Shown here: positions 1 to 11,000 of the stretch, piece after piece
Layout of the letters: each line of letters begins with the position of its first letter
How positions within the stretch are numbered: the first letter of the stretch is position 1
NCBI GenBank assembly: GCA_012295275.1
Contig: CM022676.1
Span: 9,827,586 to 9,838,585, forward strand
DNA length: 11,000 bases
Source of the DNA: Chrysomallon squamiferum
Lineage: Eukaryota; Mollusca; Gastropoda; Neomphalida; Peltospiridae
Reading direction: 5' to 3'
The notes under the pieces: generated by a model
What the model was told of the DNA's origin: nothing
Databases searched by the model: none
What the model saw: only the letters and a program-made list of their open reading frames with translations
Translations under genes and position numbers: made by a program

Positions 1-13
1 ATACATACATACA

Positions 14-49
<36 letters not shown>

Positions 50-67
50 TATATATAAATACATACA

Positions 68-127
<60 letters not shown>

Positions 128-159
128 CACACATACATACATACATATACACACACACA

Positions 160-192
<33 letters not shown>
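1..192. repeat. Compound (ATAC)n/(AT)n/(AC)n microsatellite
   Basis: This alternates ATAC tetramers and AT dimers with one short AC run, ending at 192. It lies in intron 2 of the SLC5 gene and continues off the left edge. From 193 to 408 there is unique AC-rich sequence with no gene. Confidence 0.95.
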
Positions 193-195
<3 letters not shown>

Positions 196-407
196 GTCTA
201 CATAGTCCTATATAGTCATTAGACCCATATACACAAATACATCCATCTATACACACAGATATGATGTAGGTATTCGGGCTGATACACGTAGATATAAACG
301 CATACACACACACTTGCAGTCATCTGGACACACACTCACATAGCAGTCGCTTTCTCACACAGAGATACTCAGTTTAACTAATAAGTGCAATATTAAGAAC
401 TATATAA

Positions 408-408
<1 letters not shown>

Positions 409-458
<50 letters not shown>
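409..458. repeat. (TA)25 microsatellite
   Basis: A nearly perfect TA run inside SLC5 intron 2, starting about 15 bases past the exon 2 donor in the sense direction. Confidence 0.95.
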
Positions 459-462
<4 letters not shown>

Positions 463-474
463 CATGTTACTTAC

Positions 475-543
475 GGCACGAAGTAAAAATAGAAAAGCCC
501 CGAACAAACGAATGGATCGAGATTTGAAACGTAACTCCAAATA
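475..543 (-). CDS. SLC5 transporter exon 2 (69-base exon)
   Basis: This short exon encodes 23 residues, [10 protein letters not shown] followed by [13 protein letters not shown]. They correspond to the YLELRFN..VR..GT.LF stretch that follows TM3 in SLC5A6 and SLC5A8. The acceptor is TTTCAG ending at 544 and the donor is GCC|GTAAGT, with the intron starting at 474. Both ends are phase 0, so exon 1 (…VFE) joins exactly to YLELRF. The acceptor is immediately preceded by an (ATT)n tract, and the donor is followed within about 15 bases by a (TA)n tract. Microsatellites therefore hug the exon on both sides. Recognition rests on family knowledge plus the matching splice phase with exon 1. Confidence 0.87.
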
Positions 544-547
544 CTGA

Positions 548-626
<79 letters not shown>

Positions 627-1903
627 GAGTATATGTGTACATTTGCATGAACCAATGTAAAAAAACAAACTACTAAACAAAATAATAGAAATGACGTAAC
701 GTCACTGATTACGTAATAACCATTGTGACGTAACCTCACTACGTCACTGTAAAATAACGGTTAATGGCGCTTGTGTTATATTGTCTTCCTGAACTGAACG
801 TGGTGTTTAGATTATCTCAAACTGAGAACCAGAAACAATATTTAATATTTTATATGTCAGCCTCATTTTTTAAAATATAATAATAGGTTATAATCTACTG
901 GCAGAGATAAGGAATATATTCCCTCGCTATTCGCGGGGTTTTCTTTAGATCCCCCGAATAGCGAAAACAATATTGGATGCAGTTTTAAAACGTCTATTAT
1001 GAGATTATATACGGTACTAAATGCTTCCCAAACACTTTCTAAAGACACTCTTACTCATTAATACAGTAATAATGTAGTAATATTGCATGCAGTTATGTAT
1101 TTCACTAATGTAGTAATGATAATGTAAACACATTTTAATTTTAAGAAACAATATTTTAATCAGAAAGAAACGTAAATACAAGGACAGTAACACCGCATAG
1201 CATAGTTACCCATACTGTATTACTGTACCGTAAAGTCATTTTCTATGCGTACAACATATGTATTAGAATTGACAGAAAGTGGAACAAATTTAAAGGCAAA
1301 CAGACAGATAAATACAGTACGAACAGTTCAGGTAATAATAATACAATTCAGTAATAATATGCAATTAAAAACATTATTAATATACGGTCACAAAAAATAT
1401 GCACTGTACATACAGTGTATGCATTTATAAAAAAATACGTACTGTATTGCAATAATAATTGAACAAATTTGATATTGTTTGTGCTGTCACCAATAATGAA
1501 TGATAATAAAATGATGATGAAATTTGCAGTGCCATACGATGATGATGATAACACTAATGTACAGTATGGCACAGCTTAGCTGCTGCTTTACAGCACTTTA
1601 GGTACTCTTCAGGCACTTAAGTCTCTATGACCTACAAAAACCCGGTTTACCGAACATTTGTATACCAGCCTGGTATACCAGCATACGATGCGATAGGGTT
1701 AAGAGCCTAACCCGCGAATATGCGGGGCCGCGAATGGGGAACCGCGAACAGGTGAGGGTATACTGTATATAGAACCGCATTTGGTTTTGTAAGATCAAGA
1801 AAACAATAGGTTCGTAATTTAAATTTTTGTTCATAAGAATAAACAGATGAAAAGAAAAATAAATATACCTAAATGTGTGTGTATGTATGTATGTATGTAT
1901 GTA

Positions 1904-1980
<77 letters not shown>

Positions 1981-1987
1981 GTATATA

Positions 1988-2032
<45 letters not shown>

Positions 2033-3633
2033 ATATTGTATGCCTGTCTTTCGTGTATTCATGCCAAAAAGCGTATATGTGATGTGTTCTATACGAAATA
2101 TCCAAACTATCTCAAATGTCTTTTTCCTGCTTATCCTGTCTCTTCACTCAGTAAATTTTTCTCTGCAATCCAGTGTTACCTAGGTCCCAGGTCACTTAAA
2201 ATGTATCTGACCGCGATTCAAACAAAAAACAATGTACTTTCAATTCGGGGTTAACAGATAAGATGTGGTTATCGTTTGTTCCTGGTGACAATGCAATGTT
2301 ACTTGCTGGACGTTTTAAAATTGGACGTGTCGAAATTAGGTTCTGTTTGTCTTTGAGACAGACGCGTAGTATGGGTGGGGGGAGCGAGAGGGAAGGGGGG
2401 TAGTCGCACGTGGGCGTAAAGGAGTGCAAATTTTCGTCTTGCCTTTTTTTATTTATTTATTTATTTATTGATGTATCTGTTTGTTTGTTTGTTTATTTAT
2501 TTATTTATTTATTTATGTATTTGCTTATTTATTTATCTGTTTATTGATGTATCTGTTTGTTTATTTAATTATTTATTGATGTATCTGTTTATTTATTTAT
2601 TTATTGATGTATCTGTTTATTTATTTATTTATTTTTAGTGCCTAACAGTAATATTACGTACACCTTGTCTATCTCATGTAACATTTTCGTTTCTTGTGAC
2701 TTTATTTGTGGCATCTGAAAAGTGATACTTGATTTTTTTTTTCATATCAGAGATAGTATGTCATAACACATATGCTGATAAAATATTTCAAGGACAATTC
2801 GAGTAGGGGCGAAAAACTGTGTTAGCACCGGGCGTAGATAACCCAAGGCATTACCACTGCTTTGGAATACTGCGTAAAGAAAATTGAATGATAGTATTTA
2901 AACATTATATTTAACAACATCAAATGTTTTATCTTTTGTTTGTGTATTGAGATATCTCTGGCGTAGTCAGTACTGTGTTTGGTTTAGCTGGTTAGGGTAA
3001 TTTTGAAAAGCTGAAAGAGTCACTTTGTGTTAGAAGAAAGCGGGTAAACGAGTTAAATTATTTCCCGTTCTAGTCATGCTCCTAATCAAAGAGTGTTATA
3101 GGAATTTTCTACCCGAGAGAGAGAGAGAGAGAGTGTACAAATAAATAATTAATAATAATGAATAAACAAAATAATAATGAAATAAAATTAACAATAAATA
3201 ATCAATTATAATAAATAAATAAACAAACAAACAAAAGAAACCAAAAAACCCCCCCAAAAACAGTAATATCAAAATATAATACAAATTCCTACCTCGAAAA
3301 CGCTCAAAACCTTCAGTTTAAAAACATGGGACCGAAAAGATAAGCACCAGTCACAGGCGCCATTACTGCACTGAAAACTGAGATCCAATACATCGTTCCA
3401 AACTGGTAGATCTCGGCTGGCGTGCCCAGCAGCGTGGAAGCAGAGAAGAAACTCGCCAGCACAGACAGGGCGACCGGAAGGAAGTTCATGCTCTTGTTCG
3501 CCATTAAAAATTCCCGCGTGCTCTTCTGTCTTCCGCCGGAAACGGCGTAGAAAATTCCTATTCCGGCGGAAATGGCCAGAACGAGGCCGAAGACAACATA
3601 GTCGGCGATGGAAAATCTGGCTTTTTCTATCAT
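475..3633 (-). CDS. SLC5-family sodium:solute symporter, N-terminal part (two exons, gene continues off left edge)
   Basis: This is the 5' part of a sodium-coupled transporter gene of the SLC5 family, closest in feel to the monocarboxylate (SLC5A8/A12) and multivitamin (SLC5A6) members. The product would sit in the plasma membrane and use the sodium gradient to import small organic anions or vitamins. Two exons are visible: 3633-3293 and 543-475, joined in phase 0 by a 2,749-base intron. Together they give about 137 residues of a protein that is usually near 600, so most of the gene lies off the left edge. Family marks are DYVVFG in the first helix, [12 protein letters not shown] after the second, and YLELRF straight across the splice junction. 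One base is missing from the reading frame near the end of exon 1. The frame could reflect a pseudogene, an assembly error or recoding. The substrate cannot be named from this fragment. Confidence 0.85.
548..624. repeat. (AAT)n microsatellite abutting the SLC5 exon 2 acceptor
   Basis: About 25 AAT units on the plus strand read as (ATT)n in the sense direction. They end at the TTTCAG acceptor, so they occupy the place of the polypyrimidine tract. Confidence 0.95.
692..749. promoter_or_regulatory. Cluster of CRE/ATF-like ACGT motifs in SLC5 intron 1
   Basis: Within 58 bases there are two TGACGTAA copies, two ACGTCAC-type half sites and TTACGTAA. The two halves look like a diverged duplication (ATGACGTAACGTCACTG and GTGACGTAACCTCACTACG). 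The arrangement fits bZIP sites, but function is inferred only from motif density. Confidence 0.3.
912..1767. mobile_element. Degraded non-autonomous pogo/Tigger-like DNA transposon
   Basis: The right end on the minus strand reads TA-CAGTATACCCTCACCTG followed by TTCGCGG. The left end on the plus strand reads …TATATTCCCTCGCTATTCGCGG. These are imperfect terminal inverted repeats of the CAGT…CCCTCGC.TATTCGCGG kind I associate with Tigger/pogo elements. The left end also has a subterminal hairpin (925-933 with 955-963, plus GGGG/CCCC), and the right end has the palindrome CCCGCGAATATGCGGG. A TA is present next to the right end, but the left target site is eroded. The interior of about 850 bases is AT-rich, with several ACTGTA/TACAGT words and no transposase frame. 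Family naming is from memory of the terminal sequence, and exact limits are approximate. Confidence 0.55.
1874..2040. repeat. Compound (GTAT)n/(GT)n/(TA)n microsatellite
   Basis: TGTA tetramers, then TG and TA runs, repeated in blocks. Located in SLC5 intron 1. The open frames across it on either strand are only dipeptide repeats. The stretch 2041-2440 after it is unique sequence with no gene I can support. Confidence 0.95.
2373..2400 (+). other. G-rich potential quadruplex patch
   Basis: Four G runs (3, 6, 3 and 6) are separated by T, AGCGAGA and AA, which fits the usual quadruplex pattern. It is unusual in this AT-rich setting and lies antisense to SLC5 intron 1. Confidence 0.5.
2448..2636. 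repeat. (TTTA)n array with an internal higher-order unit
   Basis: A TTTA/TTTG array in which the 15-base word TTGATGTATCTGTTT recurs at 2468, 2544, 2576 and 2604, each time embedded in TTTA units. After it, 2637-3110 is unique intron sequence with no recognised feature. Confidence 0.9.
3115..3240. repeat. Short (GA)n followed by imperfect AAT/AAAT repeat
   Basis: About nine GA units (3115-3133) are followed by a loose AAT/AAAT/AAAC tract to about 3240. It sits roughly 50 bases inside SLC5 intron 1 from the exon 1 donor. Confidence 0.85.
3293..3633 (-). CDS. SLC5 transporter exon 1 (start codon, TM1-TM3), with a one-base frameshift near its 3' end
   Basis: The exon starts at ATG 3633-3631, which has A at -3, and the next residues ([15 protein letters not shown]) match the usual short SLC5 N-terminus. 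Residues about 8-30 form TM1. Residues about 48-72 form TM2, with [17 protein letters not shown], a family hallmark around the sodium site. Residues about 80-104 form TM3. The donor is CGAG|GTAGG, with the exon ending at 3293. The open frame runs into TGA at 3315-3313. Shifting by one base at the T5 run (plus-strand A5, 3320-3324) lets it continue as LKVLSVFE right up to the donor, which is what the family shows. The exon is 341 bases, one short of 114 codons. Apart from that base it looks intact: there is no other stop and the splice site is good. Confidence 0.88.
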
Positions 3634-3818
3634 GTTTTGTTAATCTGCTTCTTGTTGATCGTTTCGGTTGTAATTTTGTAATTTTACTGATAAATTTAAC
3701 GAAAATAATTTTTCTTGGTAAATAAAATGTCTGAATGAAAAACTTTGATAAATTCAGTGGTAAAATATAAATTCCAGTTCTTTTTAAAATTCTTTCTTGT
3801 TTTTTTGTTTTTTTTCTG

Positions 3819-3875
3819 TTTATTTATTTATTTATATTTATTTATTTATTTATTTTTTGTTTTTTGTTGTTGTTG

Positions 3876-3955
<80 letters not shown>

Positions 3956-3956
3956 T
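3819..3956. repeat. Compound (TTTA)n, (TTG)n, (TTA)n microsatellite
   Basis: TTTA units to about 3855, then a T-rich bridge, five TTG units (3865-3880) and about 25 TTA units. It lies about 190 bases upstream of the SLC5 start codon, so it is in the promoter-proximal region. From 3957 to 4734 I see AT-rich unique DNA with no gene. Confidence 0.93.
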
Positions 3957-4382
3957 CATTAGCAACAACATTAATATAACATTCGTACAATTAAGTATTT
4001 TCATTCATACACAGTCTCTATTGCCTTAATCCAATAATCCATGAAGGAGATGAGATAATCCAGTATCTGAAGAACTGAAACTTCAGGACTAACAAACGAA
4101 ACAAATATATGAATAAAACCTTTTTCCGAACTCAGAAAGAAGCCATTCTTCGTCAGACGTCACAAAACACAACCATATAAAGATAGAATGTTATAATTTT
4201 ATGCACGAAATCAGCCAATACAAAACGTCGACGCTTTAACACAAGATAAATCACCTTGGATACTGAATTATTTCCCTTTACGCTGTAATCAATCTTTCAC
4301 GATTTTTCTCCTGTTTACATACACATTTTGAGATTGATGGATTGGAAAAATGCTATAATTTAATCCAATAATGAGTATTAAT

Positions 4383-4474
4383 AATGAAAAATAAAACACA
4401 ATGATTATTTCGTATTCCGAATTACTAATGAAAATAATAAAACACAGTTCAATGATTATTTCGTGTCCCGAATA
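4383..4474. repeat. Two-copy direct repeat, about 44 bases
   Basis: AATGAAAA(A)TAAAACACA…ATGATTATTTCGT…TCCCGAAT occurs at 4383 and again at 4427, with small insertions in the second copy. It is a local tandem duplication in intergenic DNA. Confidence 0.65.
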
Positions 4475-4734
4475 TCCGAAAATTATATGTATAAATAATA
4501 ATACAAAAAATAAAATAAAATACAAGCAAAAATATACGAGTGTCTAATAAAGTCCAAAATTCAATGGATTTTTTTTTTTTTTTACCTATGCAATATTTAC
4601 TTTAGATAAGATAATGAACAAAACAAGCAGACTTAAAGATAGGTTTCTTAAAAGGGTCGGATCTTTAACAGATCGTCAATTTATGACACGATTTTTCTTT
4701 GTAGTTTCAGCTTTGATTGTTGTTATCTATTCTC

Positions 4735-4800
4735 GTATTGGTTAAGTTATCATAATAAAACTCGTAGGTTTTGGGGTCAAATCCTACTGTCTGGATACCA
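4735..4800 (+). mobile_element. Possible tRNA-derived SINE head remnant
   Basis: GGGGTCAAATCC at 4773-4784 resembles a pol III B box (GGTTCAAATCC) lacking one T. It is flanked by GTAGG…CCTAC, which could be a T-stem remnant. About 35 bases upstream, TTGGTTAAG could be the end of an A-box region. No full cloverleaf can be drawn and no 3' tail is obvious, so this is weak. Confidence 0.3.
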
Positions 4801-4937
4801 TGCAGAATTGTAACTGGGAAGGTACAAGGTCATTTGTTGCGTTTTCATGTGTTTCTCTAACTGGCTAACATACTAAATCCTTCTTTGGCTTATAAGCGGG
4901 TTTCCAATTGAAAGCTTATTTCCATTAGCTAGTTAAT

Positions 4938-4959
4938 TTATATATATATATATATATAG

Positions 4960-4991
<32 letters not shown>

Positions 4992-5146
4992 ATTATTATT
5001 ATTATTATTATTTATTATTATTTATTTATTTATTTTTATATTTATTTTTATTTATTTATTTATCCATTTATTTTATTTTTATTTTTTATTTATTTATTAA
5101 GCGACTTGAAAAAAAATAATAATAATAATTTAGTCTTGTAAGATAT

Positions 5147-5181
<35 letters not shown>

Positions 5182-5184
5182 TTT
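4938..5184. repeat. (TA)n, (TTA)n and two (TTTA)n arrays
   Basis: A TA run from 4938 to about 4987, TTA units to about 5011, TTTA units to 5098, a 45-base unique interruption, then (TTTA)10 at 5144-5184. Confidence 0.93.
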
Positions 5185-5185
5185 T

Positions 5186-5365
5186 GTTAGCGGTTTATCA
5201 CAACACTCATAACAACATATGACAATAAATGTTACAAAACATCTGAATGCCGCCATTATGACCCTTCACCACTGGAGTCGTGACGTCACTACGTACATAA
5301 AAGACAGTTGTATTAGTTCCGAGAATTTAAACGAAACTTTAATAAAGTTGTCTGCTTTATAGTAG
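5186..5365 (+). mobile_element. Possible solo LTR or LTR fragment of a gypsy-like retrotransposon
   Basis: This unique block between two TTTA arrays has features in LTR order. It starts TGTTAGCGG, has the CRE-type palindrome TGACGTCA, then a TATA-like ACATAAAAG about 15 bases on. A polyadenylation hexamer AATAAA follows at about 5341, and TTTGGCGAG, resembling the primer-binding start of metazoan gypsy elements, lies just downstream. No gag/pol frame follows, because the sequence goes straight into another TTTA array. It could equally be a host promoter-like fragment. Confidence 0.3.
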
Positions 5366-5405
5366 ATAATTTGGCGAGTAAAGATTTGTTAAACTGTACT
5401 TTAAG

Positions 5406-5406
5406 T

Positions 5407-5457
<51 letters not shown>

Positions 5458-5558
5458 TTACTTTTTTGTATTTTTAAGTTTAATTTAATTTTATCTTGTT
5501 GTGTTGTTTTTGTTTGTTGTCGTTTCTGTATTTATTATTATTATTATTATTATTATTA
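5406..5558. repeat. (TTTA)13 and (TTA)9 arrays
   Basis: A clean TTTA array spans 5406-5460 and a TTA array spans 5532-5558, with T-rich unique sequence between. They directly follow the possible LTR block. Confidence 0.93.
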
Positions 5559-5747
5559 CTTTTTTTCATATTCTCTACGATATTGCCCCACCTTATACAG
5601 TAGTGGATTTGCACCTGCGTGACATGTTTACACTGATACCTTGTACTTTACGAGGTGAGTGCTGTTTAAACAAAACAGGTTAATCTGTTTTTATCTTAGC
5701 CACAAACATGATCGAGAAAACGTGTTATTTTTATATGTAAGATAACA

Positions 5748-5974
<227 letters not shown>

Positions 5975-6091
5975 ACATAAATACATATACATATCACTAT
6001 CTATATATTTAATTAAATCTTTAACTCTCGCCTATATTTCTTTAATTTCATCACTATCTTCTGTCTTCCTCTTTCTCTCTCTCTCTCTCTC

Positions 6092-7013
6092 ATACACAAC
6101 AGATACATATAAACGATTTAGTTCATTACCATACTTTTAATTTGTTAGAATATTATTACTACATCTTTTATTATCTGAAAAACAAATAAAAGAATGCATG
6201 TATAAAAAAAAAAAGTGTAGAATATTTATTCCAAAAATGTTTACAATATTATATTATTTCTGAACACTTCGTAATACTTTCGTTCCCAAAGTAGCTCCGC
6301 CATAATCTCTGTTTTGAATGAACTGTTGCGATATTTAAGACAAATATAGTTCCAATTTAAAATATATAATAAATTAAACATGTTCCCAATATTACAAGTA
6401 TGTATCAGTGAATGAAATGCAGTAATACAGACTTATTTCCAATTTCCAATAAACATTAATATAAAGTAAGGAAATTGAATAGTAATATTAGAAATATTTA
6501 TACAATAATGAAATGCAAGTATACTTCCAGTGTGAAATAGGGATTGAAATAAAATAATAAAACCGAGTGGTACTTTGATAGACGTAATGTAAGAATTAAA
6601 TGCAATAATATTAATATATTTCCAGTCTGAAATGGGTAATAATATATATATATATAAAAATATTTATATAAAAAATATAACAGTAATATTATAAACAATA
6701 TAGAAAAAGAACAGTAATATTATAAATATAGTTTTTAAAGAGAAATGACAAATATTACAAATATATTTCTCTACAAAAACTCGAACTAGTTACAAATACT
6801 GAAATAGTAATATCATCAACAAGTTTGTCACATAAAATTTAAAAAAAAATTTATGTATCACTTTTACATAAAACTTAAGGAATTATCCAGCATCGGTAAC
6901 AATGTCAACAAAGATAATTTTTCTTTTGTCTAATGATGCTCTGTGTTTCTACGTAATAATTTACTATCCTAGAAGACAATAATTATTCTAATAAAAAAAC
7001 TATATTTTTCACA
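6092..7013. other. AT-rich intergenic DNA with diverged short-range repeats
   Basis: No gene is supported here. A loose repeat with AAATGC…TATTTCCA or CTTCCAGT…GAAAT recurs at about 6414, 6510 and 6597. CAGTAATATTATAAA occurs at 6681 and 6712. These look like old local tandem duplications. Confidence 0.5.
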
Positions 7014-7019
7014 TTTATT
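7014..7019 (-). promoter_or_regulatory. Possible polyadenylation signal of the peptidase gene
   Basis: AATAAA reads on the minus strand 338 bases past the stop codon at 7357, followed by a T-rich stretch. It is the first such hexamer downstream. In AT-rich DNA the hexamer is common, so this is a candidate only. Another copy lies at 6225-6230. Confidence 0.35.
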
Positions 7020-7356
7020 ACTTAAGTTTATAAGTCAGTGTCAGTTTTTATGAGAAACGAGTTAAGCAGACAACATATCAATAACATATTATTGAAAATC
7101 CCGTTCCAACTCCTTTAAATGAGATGCAGCGTTATTTCTAAGAACGAAAAAATTTCTTTTAAATAGTCATCTATAATTTATATATGAGCCCAAGAAAACT
7201 CCCGTTCCAACCACTTCAAAAGAGACGCAGCTTTACTCTAAGTGTTAAAGAATTTTATATTCGTTAATATTTTTGAAATAGCCAACAATAATTTATATAT
7301 ATATATAAGCACCAGAAAAATCCCGTTCCAACCACTTTGAAAGAGACGCCGTTATT

Positions 7357-10569
<3,213 letters not shown>

Positions 10570-10584
10570 CTGTGAAATTTAAAA

Positions 10585-10609
10585 CAAACAAATAAATAAA
10601 TAAATAAAC

Positions 10610-10640
<31 letters not shown>

Positions 10641-10648
10641 AAATAAAG
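10585..10648. repeat. (AAAT)n array
   Basis: AAAT/AAAC units begin about 15 bases upstream (sense direction) of the acceptor at 10570, leaving a very short pyrimidine tract. From 10649 to 10816 is AT-rich intron with no feature. Confidence 0.93.
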
Positions 10649-10816
10649 ACTGACAGGTATAAAAACAGATATACAAAATAAAAAACAAAAAATAAATGAA
10701 ACAATATACAAATAATAGTAATATCTGTAGCTAGAGCGAGACAAAGACAGACAAACAGACAGAAAGACACAGAAATATAAACGAATAGCAAACAAATAAA
10801 TAAAATTATTTATTTG

Positions 10817-11000
10817 CTCAAGCCATTTATATATATATACACCTTATAAATAATCAAATGTTTAATTACTCAAATACAGATATACCTTAAGAATAATGAC
10901 TTTAACAATCGTGAAAGGACTCAATACAAGTAAACCTTATTACCAATATTCAAATTAAAAATATGTAACGGGACAAATACAGGTATGCCTCGTGAATGAC
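10817..11000. repeat. Diverged 51-52 base minisatellite, running off the right edge
   Basis: Unit starts of the form CTCAA(A)TACAG.TA.ACCTTA occur at 10817 (most diverged), 10869, 10920 and 10972, spaced 52, 51 and 52. Shared positions are the CAAATACA(G)…ACCT start, while the second half of each unit is more variable. Confidence 0.6.

Noticed and set aside
400-739. Open frames rich in poly-Leu, poly-Ile or poly-Tyr on the minus strand
   Set aside because: They are the (ATT)n and (TA)n arrays translated in three frames. Only the short 475-543 segment within them is real coding sequence, shown by its family match and splice sites.
863-1048. 61-residue minus-strand frame within the Tigger-like element
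   Set aside because: No transposase motif is recognisable, and it crosses the terminal inverted repeat, so it is chance.
1625-2254. Several 70-145 residue frames of Tyr-Ile, Cys-Val and Thr-His repeats on both strands
   Set aside because: Translations of the TG/TA/TGTA microsatellite. Both strands are open at once, which is typical of simple repeats.
2196-2429. 77-residue minus-strand frame across the GC-richer patch
   Set aside because: Composition is low-complexity Pro/Ser/Leu from the G-rich patch, there is no family resemblance, and it lies inside the SLC5 intron.
2979-3000. TAGCTGGTTAGG as a possible tRNA or SINE A box
   Set aside because: No B box at the expected distance and no foldable tRNA arms.
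3762-3771. TTTATATTTT on the minus strand as a TATA box for the SLC5 gene
   Set aside because: It is about 135 bases from the ATG, but such words are everywhere in this AT-rich DNA and no start-site evidence exists.
4289-4525. 78-residue minus-strand hydrophobic frame
   Set aside because: It arises from the 44-base AT-rich duplication and has no recognisable family features.

Overview
The window looks like animal nuclear DNA. It has spliced genes with GT-AG introns, very AT-rich flanks and an extreme density of microsatellites: (TTTA)n, (ATT)n, (CT)n, (GATA)n, (TA)n and (CA)n. This texture, with DNA-transposon and possible SINE/LTR debris, would fit a mollusc and perhaps a cephalopod, but that is inference from texture and not a species call. 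Nothing prokaryotic is present: no operons, CRISPR array, tRNA or rRNA. Nearly all long open frames are translations of simple repeats.

Two real genes can be read, both on the minus strand and arranged head to tail. Across 7357-10569 lie the last six exons of an M1-family zinc metallopeptidase (aminopeptidase N/ERAP type). They encode 258 residues of the C-terminal helical (ERAP1_C-like) domain, and every splice phase agrees across the five introns. The catalytic part of the gene lies beyond the right edge. Across 475-3633 lie the first two coding exons of an SLC5-family sodium:solute symporter (monocarboxylate/multivitamin transporter branch). The rest of that gene runs off the left edge. 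Its first exon has a one-base shift in a T5 run shortly before its donor, and the affected bases read as the -1 slippery heptamer TTTAAAC in the matching frame.

Layout from left to right: 1-474, start of SLC5 intron 2 (ATAC/AT repeats); 475-543, SLC5 exon 2; 544-3292, SLC5 intron 1, holding an (AAT)n tract, a CRE-like cluster, a degraded pogo/Tigger-like element (about 912-1767), a TG/TA tract, a G-rich patch and a higher-order TTTA array; 3293-3633, SLC5 exon 1; 3634-7356, intergenic DNA with microsatellites, a possible SINE head, a possible solo LTR, a (TC)n tract and a three-unit tandem repeat that runs into the end of the peptidase gene; 7357-10569, the peptidase exons separated by introns of 378-623 bp, each largely microsatellite; 10570-11000, another peptidase intron with an AAAT array and a diverged 51-52 bp minisatellite at the edge.

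The two genes have no evident shared pathway. One would be a membrane solute carrier and the other a peptide-trimming ectoenzyme or ER enzyme. I see no clear new multi-gene system. The most interesting signals are the exact slippery-site geometry at the SLC5 frameshift, a tandem repeat that supplies the C-terminal tail of the peptidase, and exons whose splice sites sit directly against long microsatellites.
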